A DNA stretch of 64,000 nt from Variovorax sp. PBL-E5 (lineage in GTDB: Bacteria; Pseudomonadota; Gammaproteobacteria; Burkholderiales; Burkholderiaceae_C): contig NZ_LR594671.1 of assembly GCF_901827185.1 (NCBI RefSeq), positions 558,001 to 622,000 of the forward strand, written 5' to 3'. The translations under genes were made by a program, and so were the position numbers. Under the pieces are notes generated by a model that was not told where the DNA came from, did no database searches, and saw nothing but the letters and a program-made list of their open reading frames with translations. Positions 42,555-49,601 of this stretch are shown piece by piece (position 1 is the stretch's first letter; every line of letters starts with the position of its first letter).

Positions 42555-43340
42555 TCAATGTTCTGTTCCCAGATAGGCGCGAATCACGTCTTCGTTGTTG
42601 CGCACCTCATCCGGCGTGCCGTCGCCGATCTTCTTGCCGTAGTCGAGCACCACCACGCGGTCGGAGATGTCCATCACCACGCCCATGTCGTGTTCGATCA
42701 GCACGATGGTGGTGCCGAACTCGTCGTTGACGTCGAGGATGAAGCGGCTCATGTCCTGCTTCTCCTCCACGTTCATGCCGGCCATCGGCTCGTCGAGCAG
42801 CAGCACCTGCGGCTCCATCGCCAGCGCGCGGCCGAGGTCGACGCGCTTCTGCAGCCCGTAGGGCAGGCGGCCCACCGGCGTCTTGCGGTAGAGCTGGATC
42901 TCGAGGAAATCGATGATGCGTTCGACGAATTCGCGCTGCGCGAGCTCCTCGCGCTCGGCCGGCCCCCAGCGCAGCGCCTGGGCCAGCAGGCCGCTCTTCA
43001 TCTTGAGGTTGCGCCCGGTCATGATGTTGTCGAGCACGCTCATGCCCTTGAACAGCGCCAGGTTCTGGAAGGTGCGCGCCACGCCCATCTCGGCCACCTG
43101 GCGCGAGTTCATGTGCCTGAACTGCCGGCCGCGGAAAGTGATCGAGCCTTCCTGCGGCTGGTAGACGCCGTTGATGCAGTTGAGCATCGAGCTCTTGCCC
43201 GCGCCGTTGGGGCCGATGATGGCGCGCACCTCGTGCTCGCGCACGTCGAAACTGATGTCGGTCAGCGCCTTGACGCCGCCGAAGCGCAGCGAGATGTTCT
43301 GCACGTCGAGGATGACGTCGCCGACCTTGCGGGAAATCAT
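42555..43340 (-). CDS. HAAT/Liv-type ABC transporter ATPase (LivG-like)
   Basis: A 261-residue ATPase: Walker A GPNGAGKSSMLNCINGVYQP, the LivG-typical MGVARTFQNLALFKGMSVLD, LPYGLQKRVDLGRALA in place of the standard LSGGQ signature, Walker B VLLLDEPMAGMN and the closing IEHDMGVVMDISDRVVVLDY. The LPYGLQKR signature is typical of this CoA-ligase-linked LivG group. It is the second gene of the operon, after the AMP-binding enzyme. Confidence 0.93.
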   Translation of the reverse strand: MISRKVGDVILDVQNISLRFGGVKALTDISFDVREHEVRAIIGPNGAGKSSMLNCINGVYQPQEGSITFRGRQFRHMNSRQVAEMGVARTFQNLALFKGMSVLDNIMTGRNLKMKSGLLAQALRWGPAEREELAQREFVERIIDFLEIQLYRKTPVGRLPYGLQKRVDLGRALAMEPQVLLLDEPMAGMNVEEKQDMSRFILDVNDEFGTTIVLIEHDMGVVMDISDRVVVLDYGKKIGDGTPDEVRNNEDVIRAYLGTEH

Positions 43341-43367
43341 TGGTGCACCCTTGGCGCTTCGCGCCTT

Positions 43368-43394
43368 CCCGCCAGGCGGGAGCGAGCTTGCTCG
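43368..43394. repeat. Intergenic double hairpin
   Basis: CCCGCC-A-GGCGGG is followed at once by GAGCGAGCTTGCTC, two small inverted repeats in the 73-bp gap between the AMP-ligase stop and the LivG-like start. It could pause or attenuate transcription within the operon. Confidence 0.5.
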
Positions 43395-43413
43395 GGGCGG
43401 CCCGGCGCGGCGC

Positions 43414-45384
43414 TCATGCTGCAGCCTTCACCGGCGGAAAGGTCTTCGCCTCGACCATCTTCAGCGTCGCATTCACCACGCCCGTGCGGCCGTCCTCGAA
43501 CTTGACCTGCGTCTCGACGTACTGCTCCGCCTTGCCGCCATACAAGGCGTCGACGAGCACGCCGTACTTCTGCGCGATGAAGCCGCGCCGCACCTTGCGC
43601 GTTCGCGTGAGCTCGTCGTCGTCGGGGTCGAGTTCCTTGTGCAGCACCAGGAAGCGCGCGATCTGCGTCTCGTCCATGCCGTCCTCGCTCGCGAGGTCGG
43701 CGTTGACCTGCGCGATGCAGTCGGCCACCAGCGCGAGCACCTCGGGCTTGCCCGCGAGATCGACGTAGCCGCCGTAGGCCAGGCCGCGCCGCTCGGCCCA
43801 GTTGCCCACGGCTTCGTAGTCGATGTTGATGAAGGCGCAGACCTGATCGCGCTCGTGGCCGAAGCACACGGCCTCCTTGATCTGCGGAAAGAACTTGAGC
43901 TTGTTCTCGATGTAGTTGGGCGCGAAGATCGCGCCCGCGCAGCTGCCGCCCGGGCCGGCCATGCGGCCGACGTCCTTGGCGCGGTCGATGATGCGCAGAT
44001 GGCCTTCGCTGTCGAGCACGCCGGCATCGCCGGTGTGGAAGTAGCCGTCGGCATCGAGCACCTCGGCGGTCGCCTCGGGCCGCTTGTAGTATTCCTTGAG
44101 CACCGACACGCCGCGCACCAGCACCTCGCCGTCGGGCGCGATCTTGAGCTCGATGCCCGGCGCCGCGCTGCCCACGGTCTGCAGCTTGACCTTGCCGTCC
44201 TGCTGCAGGCAGACGTAGGCGCAGGTCTCGGTCTGGCCGTAGAACTGCTTGAGATTGACGCCGATCGAGCGGTAGAAGCGGAACAGGTCGGGCCCGATGG
44301 CCGCGCCGGCCGTGTAGGCGACGCGGATCCGGCTCATGCCGAGCACGTTGCGCAGCGGCCCGTAGACCACGAGGTTGCCGATCGCGTAGAGCCAGCGATC
44401 GACGAGGCCGACCGGCGCGCCGTTGAGGATGTCCGCGCCCACGCGCCGCGCCAGCGCCATGAATTTCGCATAGAGCCAGCGCTTGGGCGCGGCCGCATCT
44501 TCCATGCGGATCGACACGGTGGTGAGCAGGCCCTCGAAGGTGCGCGGCGGGCCGAAGTAGTAGCTCGGCCCGATCTCGCGCATGTCGTTCATCACCGTCG
44601 CAGTCGACTCCGGACAGTTGAGCGTGAAGCCGCCGACCAGCCACTGCGCGACCGAGAACAGATGGTCGCCGACCCAGGCCATCGGCAGGTAGCTCATGAT
44701 GTTGTCGCCGGGGCCGAGGCGGTCGGTCTCGACGCCGCCGCGGCCGGCCGCGATGAAGCTCGCGTGCGTCTGGCACACGCCTTTGGGCCGGCCGGTGGTG
44801 CCCGAGGTGTAGAGGATCACCGCCACGTCGCCGGGCTCGCCGGCGGCCACGCTCTGGTCGAAGAAGCCGGGGTGGGCCGCATCCCATGCGCGGCCGAGTT
44901 CGCGCAGCTGCTCGTAGCCGATCAGGCCCGGCTGGTCGTAATGGCGCAGCCCGCGCGGATCGTCGTAGACGATGTGCCGCAGGCCCGATGCGTTCTTCAT
45001 CAGCGTGCGGCATTCGAGCAGCTTGTCGACCTGCTCCTGGTCTTCCGCGATCACGAACTCGATCGACGCGTCCTCCAGCATGAAGACCATCTCGCTCGCC
45101 ACCGCGTCCTGGTAGAGCGGCACCGGCACGCCGCGCAGGCTCTGCGCCGCGAGCACCGCCATGTAGAGATGCGGGCGGTTGGCGCCGACGATCGCGAGGT
45201 TGCCGCCGGCTTCGAAGCCCAGGCTCGCGAGCCCGCAGGCGAACTCGCGCACCTCGCGCGCGACGGCCGTCCAGTTCCAGGTCTGCCAGATGCCGAGATC
45301 CTTCTCGCGCACGGCCGGCGCGTCGGGCTGCCTGGCCGCGTGGGCGAGCAGCAGGCGGGGAAAGGTGGTGGCGGTGGTCTGCAC
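43414..45384 (-). CDS. AMP-binding acyl-CoA synthetase (long-chain type)
   Basis: A 656-residue adenylate-forming enzyme from GTG 45384. Features: TTFPRLLLAHAARQPDAPAV, phosphate loop VILYTSGTTGRPKGVCQTHA, LPMAWVGDHLFSVAQWL, QFYGQTETCAYVCLQ (A5-like), the HTGDAGVLDSEGHLRI hinge region and RDQVCAFINIDYEAVGNW near the C-terminus. It would form acyl-CoA from a carboxylic acid, with AMP release. A TTG at 45438 would add 18 residues but lies inside an 18-bp operator palindrome, so the GTG is preferred. It is the first gene of the HAAT operon and divergent from the Crp/Fnr-family gene. Confidence 0.9.
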   Translation of the reverse strand: MQTTATTFPRLLLAHAARQPDAPAVREKDLGIWQTWNWTAVAREVREFACGLASLGFEAGGNLAIVGANRPHLYMAVLAAQSLRGVPVPLYQDAVASEMVFMLEDASIEFVIAEDQEQVDKLLECRTLMKNASGLRHIVYDDPRGLRHYDQPGLIGYEQLRELGRAWDAAHPGFFDQSVAAGEPGDVAVILYTSGTTGRPKGVCQTHASFIAAGRGGVETDRLGPGDNIMSYLPMAWVGDHLFSVAQWLVGGFTLNCPESTATVMNDMREIGPSYYFGPPRTFEGLLTTVSIRMEDAAAPKRWLYAKFMALARRVGADILNGAPVGLVDRWLYAIGNLVVYGPLRNVLGMSRIRVAYTAGAAIGPDLFRFYRSIGVNLKQFYGQTETCAYVCLQQDGKVKLQTVGSAAPGIELKIAPDGEVLVRGVSVLKEYYKRPEATAEVLDADGYFHTGDAGVLDSEGHLRIIDRAKDVGRMAGPGGSCAGAIFAPNYIENKLKFFPQIKEAVCFGHERDQVCAFINIDYEAVGNWAERRGLAYGGYVDLAGKPEVLALVADCIAQVNADLASEDGMDETQIARFLVLHKELDPDDDELTRTRKVRRGFIAQKYGVLVDALYGGKAEQYVETQVKFEDGRTGVVNATLKMVEAKTFPPVKAAA

Positions 45385-45420
45385 GATGGGGCGGACTGTA
45401 GGACCAACTTTGACGCCATG

Positions 45421-45438
45421 TTGTCGTTCCGACGACAA
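45421..45438. promoter_or_regulatory. Perfect palindrome, probable Crp/Fnr-family operator
   Basis: TTGTCGT-TCCG-ACGACAA: perfect 7-bp arms with a 4-nt spacer, in the gap between the divergent acyl-CoA synthetase operon and the Crp/Fnr-family gene. Size and symmetry fit a dimeric Crp-type regulator. GGGAG-ACTA-CTCCC just beside it (45444-45457) may form a hairpin in the regulator leader. Confidence 0.7.
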
Positions 45439-45470
45439 TCTAAGGGAGACTACTCCCCCGGACTTACCCG

Positions 45471-46211
45471 ATGGCTTCCCGCGCCGTACCCGCCGGCAAT
45501 TCGATTCGCGACCGCGTCAGGCCGGCCACGGCGGCGGAACTCGAAGGCATCCCGTGGCTCGATGCGCTCGCGCCCGCCGAGCGGCGCCGCGCCGAATCGG
45601 CGATCGTGGTCGGCGAGGCCGAGATCGGCGACCTCGTGTGCCGCGTCGGCCGCCCGCCGACCTACTGGTTCGGCGTCATCGAAGGCCTGCTCAAGATGAG
45701 CAACGACAACGCCGACGGCGGCTCGGTCACCTACACCGGCGTGCCGCCCGGCGGCTGGTTCGGCGAAGGCACGGCAATGAAGCGCGAGCCCTACCGCTAC
45801 AACATCCAGGCGCTGCGGCGCAGCGTGGTGGCGGGGCTGCCGATCGACAGTTTCCACTGGCTGCTCGACCATTCGATCGGCTTCAACCGCTTCGTGATGA
45901 ATCAGCTCAACGAGCGGCTCGGCCAGTTCATCGCGGCATTGGAGATCGACCGCCTGAACAATCCCGACGCGCGCGTGGCGCGCAACCTCGCGGCGTTGTT
46001 CAACCCGGTGCTGTTTCCTCGCGTCGGCGAAGTGCTGCGCATCACGCAGCAGGAGCTGGCCTACCTGATCGGGCTTTCGCGCCAGCGCGTCAACGAGGCG
46101 CTGCGCTCGCTCGAGCAGCAGGGCGTGCTGCGGGTCGAATACGGCGGCCTGCGCGTGCTCGATCTCGCGGCGCTCAGGGCCAATGGCATGGCGGGAAAGG
46201 GCGCGCTGTAG
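45471..46211 (+). CDS. Crp/Fnr-family transcriptional regulator of the HAAT/CoA-ligase operon
   Basis: The 246-residue protein has a cyclic-nucleotide-binding-like beta-roll (about residues 35-150; FGVIEGLLKMSNDNADG, VPPGGWFGEGTAMKREPYRY) and a C-terminal winged HTH (LRITQQELAYLIGLSRQRVN). It lacks Fnr-type cysteine ligands, and the GGWFGEGTA segment differs from the cAMP-binding FGELAL...RAA pattern, so the effector is not cAMP or oxygen in an obvious way. It is divergent from the acyl-CoA synthetase operon and probably binds the 45421-45438 palindrome, perhaps responding to an acyl-CoA. It starts 32 bp from the operator. Confidence 0.9.
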   Translation: MASRAVPAGNSIRDRVRPATAAELEGIPWLDALAPAERRRAESAIVVGEAEIGDLVCRVGRPPTYWFGVIEGLLKMSNDNADGGSVTYTGVPPGGWFGEGTAMKREPYRYNIQALRRSVVAGLPIDSFHWLLDHSIGFNRFVMNQLNERLGQFIAALEIDRLNNPDARVARNLAALFNPVLFPRVGEVLRITQQELAYLIGLSRQRVNEALRSLEQQGVLRVEYGGLRVLDLAALRANGMAGKGAL

Positions 46212-46230
46212 CGGCGGCCGCGCGCCGGAC

Positions 46231-46872
46231 TCAGCCGGCCAGCGTCGCCGCCGGCATCAGCGTCTCGCGCGGCATCGTCTCGCGCACCAGCTTGTCGAGC
46301 GCGTAAGGGCGCAGGAAGGCCGCGGTCTCTTCGACCGGGCAATGCAGCCAGTCGTCGACCCATGCATCGCGAAGGAACGCGGCCCAGCGCCGCCCGGGCT
46401 GGTCCGCAGCGGCCAGGGTCAGCAGCGCGAAGCTCTCCACGCATTCGCCGGTGGGCGCGCGCCAGCCGTTCCACAGGCCGGCGATCGCGAGCGGCTGCCC
46501 GTCCGCGCGCGAGACGCGCACCACCTCGTCGTCGCTGTTGCCGTGGCGGATCAGCGCGTCGGCCAGCACCACGCAGCGATGGCCGCGCTTCCACGGCTGG
46601 TAGAAATTGCGCTCGGTGGCCGCGCTCTCGCTGCGCGCCTCGGCCGTGCCGGCATCCTGCCCGTCCTTGGAGAACAGCGGGATCAGGCCCCAGCGGCCCG
46701 AGGCCGCCTCGTAGCGTGCCGATGCGTTGGTGCCCAGCCCGTCGGCACGCGGCCGGCGCACGAAAACGCCCTGTTCGCCGGGCCGCACGACGCCGGTCTC
46801 CGCGCCGCACGACAGATCGAACCGGTCCTTGAAGTGGCGTCGTTCGGTGGCGGGTTGGTATTGGATCGGCAT
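46231..46872 (-). CDS. SRAP (YedK/HMCES)-like protein lacking catalytic Cys2
   Basis: A 213-residue protein with SRAP-domain features: ASGRWGLIPLFSKDGQ, TERNFYQPWKRGHRCVVLAD, PLAIAGLWNGWR and ESFALLTLAAADQPGRRWA. True SRAP proteins begin MCGR or MCTN and use Cys2 to cross-link abasic sites; here the N-terminus is MPIQYQPATERRHF, with Pro at position 2, and the usual H-x-R-M-P motif after FALLT is DQPGRRWAAF. Both catalytic positions are thus missing. It may be a paralogue with a DNA-binding but non-crosslinking role, or decaying. There is no in-frame MCGR upstream. Confidence 0.8.
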   Translation of the reverse strand: MPIQYQPATERRHFKDRFDLSCGAETGVVRPGEQGVFVRRPRADGLGTNASARYEAASGRWGLIPLFSKDGQDAGTAEARSESAATERNFYQPWKRGHRCVVLADALIRHGNSDDEVVRVSRADGQPLAIAGLWNGWRAPTGECVESFALLTLAAADQPGRRWAAFLRDAWVDDWLHCPVEETAAFLRPYALDKLVRETMPRETLMPAATLAG

Positions 46873-46972
46873 GGGGTGACTTTAAGAAGGGGGGCGGAGT
46901 TTCGTCAACTCGCCGATACCATGGAGGGCTGCGGCGCCGCTGCGCTGCGACGATTTGTTCACGAGACCGCCC

Positions 46973-47737
46973 ATGACGTCATCCCACCTCGCCATCATCA
47001 CCGGCGCATCGCGTGGCCTCGGCCGTGCCATGGCCGAGCAATTGCTGCAGCCCGGACGCTTCGTGCTGTGCATCTCGCGCCAGAGCGACGACTCACTTGC
47101 CGCGCAGGCGCGCGAGGCCGGTGCCACGCTGGAGCAATGGCGACAGGATCTTGCCGATCCGGTGGCTGCGGCGGCGCGCCTGGCGGCATGGTTGCAGGGC
47201 CTCGATGCACAGGCCTTCGACAGCGCCACGCTGATCAACAATGCCGGCACGGTCGGGCGCACGCGGCCGCTGTCGGAGGCCGTGGCCGCGGAACTGGCGC
47301 AGGCGCTGCGCATCGGCCTGGAGGCGCCGATGCTGCTGACTTCCGCATTCCTGGGCGCGACCAAGGCCTGGCGCGCGCAGCGCAAGGTGCTCAACATCTC
47401 CTCGGGCCTGGGCCGCCATGCGATGGGCAGCCAGGCGCCGTACTGCGCGGCCAAGGCCGGCATGGATCATTTCTCGCGCGCCGTCGCACTCGAGGAGAAG
47501 GCCGCGCCCAACGGCGCCGCGATCGTCTCGCTGGCGCCCGGCGTCATCGACACCGACATGCAGGTGCAGCTGCGCGAGAGCGAGGCCGACATGTTCCCCG
47601 ACCGCGTGCGCTTCGAGCGCATGAAGGCCGAGGGGCTGCTCGACAGCCCGGCCACGGCGGCGGAGAAAGTGCTGAAGTATCTGGCGCGAAAGGATTTCGG
47701 CAGCAATCCCGTTGCCGATGTGCGGGACCCGGCCTGA
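46973..47737 (+). CDS. SDR-family NAD(P)-dependent oxidoreductase
   Basis: A 254-residue classical short-chain dehydrogenase: Rossmann motif IITGASRGLGRAMAEQLL, the NNAG motif in ATLINNAGTVG, catalytic Ser in LNISSGLGRHAMG and YCAAKAG with the catalytic Tyr and Lys, and the SLAPGVIDTDMQVQL loop. The overall layout resembles sepiapterin or benzil reductase-type SDRs. The start at ATG 46973 fits the beta-1 strand spacing; the frame extends 6 codons further. The substrate is unknown. Confidence 0.92.
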   Translation: MTSSHLAIITGASRGLGRAMAEQLLQPGRFVLCISRQSDDSLAAQAREAGATLEQWRQDLADPVAAAARLAAWLQGLDAQAFDSATLINNAGTVGRTRPLSEAVAAELAQALRIGLEAPMLLTSAFLGATKAWRAQRKVLNISSGLGRHAMGSQAPYCAAKAGMDHFSRAVALEEKAAPNGAAIVSLAPGVIDTDMQVQLRESEADMFPDRVRFERMKAEGLLDSPATAAEKVLKYLARKDFGSNPVADVRDPA

Positions 47738-47746
47738 TCGCAAGCT

Positions 47747-47830
47747 GCCGCGGAACCGGCTATGCCGGGCCGCAGGCAGCGCCTCCTGAAAGGGGGTTGG
47801 CGGCTACGCGAAGCGAGCAAGCCTGGGGGT
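47747..47830. repeat. Dispersed intergenic repeat, copy 3
   Basis: CGCGGAACCGGCTATGCCGG, GCCGCAGGCAGCGCCTCCTG, AAAGGGGGTTGGCGGCTACG and CGAAGCGAGCAAGCCTGGGG. It lies between two convergent genes, where it could serve as a shared terminator. Confidence 0.85.
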
Positions 47831-48792
47831 CATTCAATGGTTGCTCCGGAAGCCTCGACGATGCTGCGCCACTTCTCGTAGTCCGTCTTCAGCAGCGCTG
47901 CAAACTGCTCCGGCGTCATCGCCTGCGGCTCCGCGCCCTGGGCCACGATCGCGGCCTTCATCTCGGGCGTGGCGAGCAGCTTGTTCACTTCGGCATTGAC
48001 CTGGGTCACGATCGCCTTCGGCGTGCCGGCCGGCACGAAGAGGCCGTACCAGGTGCTGACGTCGAAGCCCTTGTAGCCCGACTCGGCCACGGTCGGCACC
48101 TCGGGCAGCGAGCTGCTGCGGCGCGCCGAGGTCACGGCCAGCGCGCGCAGCTTGCCCGACTTGATCTGGCCCATCGCCGACGGAATCGACGACACCATCA
48201 GGTCGACGTTGCCGGCCAGCACGTCCATCATCGCGGCGTTGGAGCCCTTGTAGGGCACATGCCGCATCTTGATGTGCGCCGCGTCGTTGAAGATCACGCC
48301 GGCCAGGTGGATGGTGGTGCCGTTGCCGGGCGAGCCGAAGGTGATCTGGTCGGGTGCCGCGCGCGCCGCGTTCACCACGTCGGCCAGCGTCTTGAAGCGC
48401 GAGTCGGCGCGGGTCACGATCACCACCGGCGTGTAGGCCACATGCGCCACCGCGGTCAGGTCCTTGACCGGGTCGTAGCTCAGGTGCTTGTAGATCCAGG
48501 GCGCGACGACGAGGTTGTCCTTCTGGCCCATCACCATGTCGTAGCCGGTGGGCGCTGCACGCGCGGCTTCGGCGATGCCGATGGTGCCGCCCGCGCCGGC
48601 GCGGTTGTCGGCCACCACAGTCCACTTGTCCACCTCGGTCAGCTTGCTGGCCACCAGCCGCGCCAGGATGTCGGTGCCGCCGCCGGGCGGGAAGGGCACG
48701 ATCAGCCGCACGGGCTTGGCGGGAAAAGGCTGCGCCTGCGCGGCGGTGAACACGAGCGCGAGCGCGAAAGAAGAAAGCAGTTTGCGGATCAT
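47830..48792 (-). CDS. Bug-type tripartite tricarboxylate transporter receptor
   Basis: A 320-residue periplasmic binding protein with signal MIRKLLSSFALALVFTAAQA. Family motifs: FPAKPVRLIVPFPPGGGTDI, VVADNRAGAGGTIGIAEAAR, TFGSPGNGTTIHLAGVIFND, VPYKGSNAAMMDVLAGNVDL and FVPAGTPKAIVTQVNAEVNK. The ATG at 48792 was chosen for the signal peptide; the frame continues upstream without coding character. Ligand unknown; no membrane subunits nearby. Confidence 0.93.
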   Translation of the reverse strand: MIRKLLSSFALALVFTAAQAQPFPAKPVRLIVPFPPGGGTDILARLVASKLTEVDKWTVVADNRAGAGGTIGIAEAARAAPTGYDMVMGQKDNLVVAPWIYKHLSYDPVKDLTAVAHVAYTPVVIVTRADSRFKTLADVVNAARAAPDQITFGSPGNGTTIHLAGVIFNDAAHIKMRHVPYKGSNAAMMDVLAGNVDLMVSSIPSAMGQIKSGKLRALAVTSARRSSSLPEVPTVAESGYKGFDVSTWYGLFVPAGTPKAIVTQVNAEVNKLLATPEMKAAIVAQGAEPQAMTPEQFAALLKTDYEKWRSIVEASGATIE

Positions 48793-48901
48793 GGGCTTGT
48801 CTCTGGTTGCGGCGAGTGTGCCGGAACGGGGCAAGCGAAGAAGTCGCAATTCGAGATGAGCGTCGTATCGAATCGCGAGTCCCCGTGAAGGGGCGGCCGT
48901 T

Positions 48902-49171
48902 TCAGTGCAGCGTTGCCGGGCCGCAGTCGGCATCCCGGTTGACGAAGGCCGTCACCACGGGCACGCTGCGCGCCGCCGCGCAGGGTCCGCGCGCATCGGC
49001 GCGGCGCTGCAGGGCGGCGATGCCGGCCATCATCGCCGCGCCATAGGTCGGCATCGGCCCTTCGGCCGCATCGATCGGCCGGCAGCTGGCGCCGTCCTGC
49101 TTTTGCAGCACCCAGTAGAAATGGCCGTCGATCGGTTCGTCCACGACCAGTGCGATGGCTTCCGCGTCCAT
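48902..49171 (-). CDS. 89-aa hypothetical protein
   Basis: I do not recognise this protein. From ATG 49171 (CGAAAGGC upstream) it has 89 residues: an acidic start (MDAEAIALVVDEPIDGHFYW), QKQDGASCRPIDAAEGPMPT and a C-terminal part with Ala-rich helix and PVVTAFVNRDADCGPATLH. The opening DEPIDGHFYWVLQ looks like two beta strands, perhaps a small domain. No signal peptide or membrane helix. It is divergent from the kdp operon, across a 228-bp control region. Confidence 0.6.
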   Translation of the reverse strand: MDAEAIALVVDEPIDGHFYWVLQKQDGASCRPIDAAEGPMPTYGAAMMAGIAALQRRADARGPCAAARSVPVVTAFVNRDADCGPATLH

Positions 49172-49300
49172 GATTTGCCTTTCGTTCGTTGCGTGTGATC
49201 GGTTGTACGCACGCAGCAGACGAACGGATAGCAACGAATTCACAACGCGGCGCACGGCATCCGGAAAACGGGCGCTTGTGTGCAAAACGCACGGCGCGCG

Positions 49301-49351
49301 TTTTTACGCTTTCTTTACGGCGCCCCCTCCACTCTGTTCCCTGTTTTTACG
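49301..49351 (+). promoter_or_regulatory. Tandem KdpE-like boxes upstream of kdp
   Basis: TTTTTACG at 49301-49308 and TCTTTACG at 49312-49319 are direct repeats one helical turn (11 bp) apart, and another TTTTTACG occurs at 49344-49351. Known KdpE sites are two T-rich half sites ending in TACA-like bases in tandem. They stand 50-100 bp before the first kdp gene, where KdpE would activate transcription in low potassium. Confidence 0.5.
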
Positions 49352-49399
49352 CGCGCCTGCCGAGACTGGTGTCCTTGTTTCGTGTGCAGGAGTGATGAG

Positions 49400-49504
49400 A
49401 TGGACATCGTTTGGATCGTCGCCATGGCGGCGATGTGGGTCGTGATGGCAGGGATGGCGGTCGGGCTGCACAAGCTCGACGCGCCGAGGGGAGCGCGCTC
49501 GTGA
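49400..49504 (+). CDS. 34-aa membrane ORF coupled to kdpF
   Basis: An ATG at 49400 opens a 34-codon frame: one hydrophobic helix ([20 protein letters not shown]) followed by [13 protein letters not shown], a short basic tail. Its TGA stop overlaps the GTG start of kdpF (GTGA at 49501-49504). The hydrophobicity, coupling and position as first gene of the operon argue for a real small subunit or leader peptide. I know of no named Kdp component of this kind. Confidence 0.6.
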   Translation: MDIVWIVAMAAMWVVMAGMAVGLHKLDAPRGARS

Positions 49505-49599
49505 TCAGCCTCGACGTCCTCTACGGTTTCGCCGGACTGATCGCCGTGATCCTGTTCGCCTACCTCGTGTTCGCGCTCATCTGCGCCGAGGAATTCTGA
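49501..49599 (+). CDS. kdpF: K+-transporting ATPase subunit F
   Basis: A 32-residue single-helix peptide read from GTG 49501 (then [20 protein letters not shown] and FALICAEEF). KdpF is a small lipid-like peptide that stabilises the KdpABC complex, and length and end ([12 protein letters not shown]) fit the family. It follows the 34-aa ORF with a 4-bp overlap and is 2 bp before kdpA. Confidence 0.88.
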   Translation: MISLDVLYGFAGLIAVILFAYLVFALICAEEF

Positions 49600-49601
49600 C
49601 C

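Noticed and set aside
43171..45699. 842-codon forward frame opposite the acyl-CoA synthetase
   Set aside because: Antisense shadow; the reverse strand shows the full adenylate-forming enzyme.
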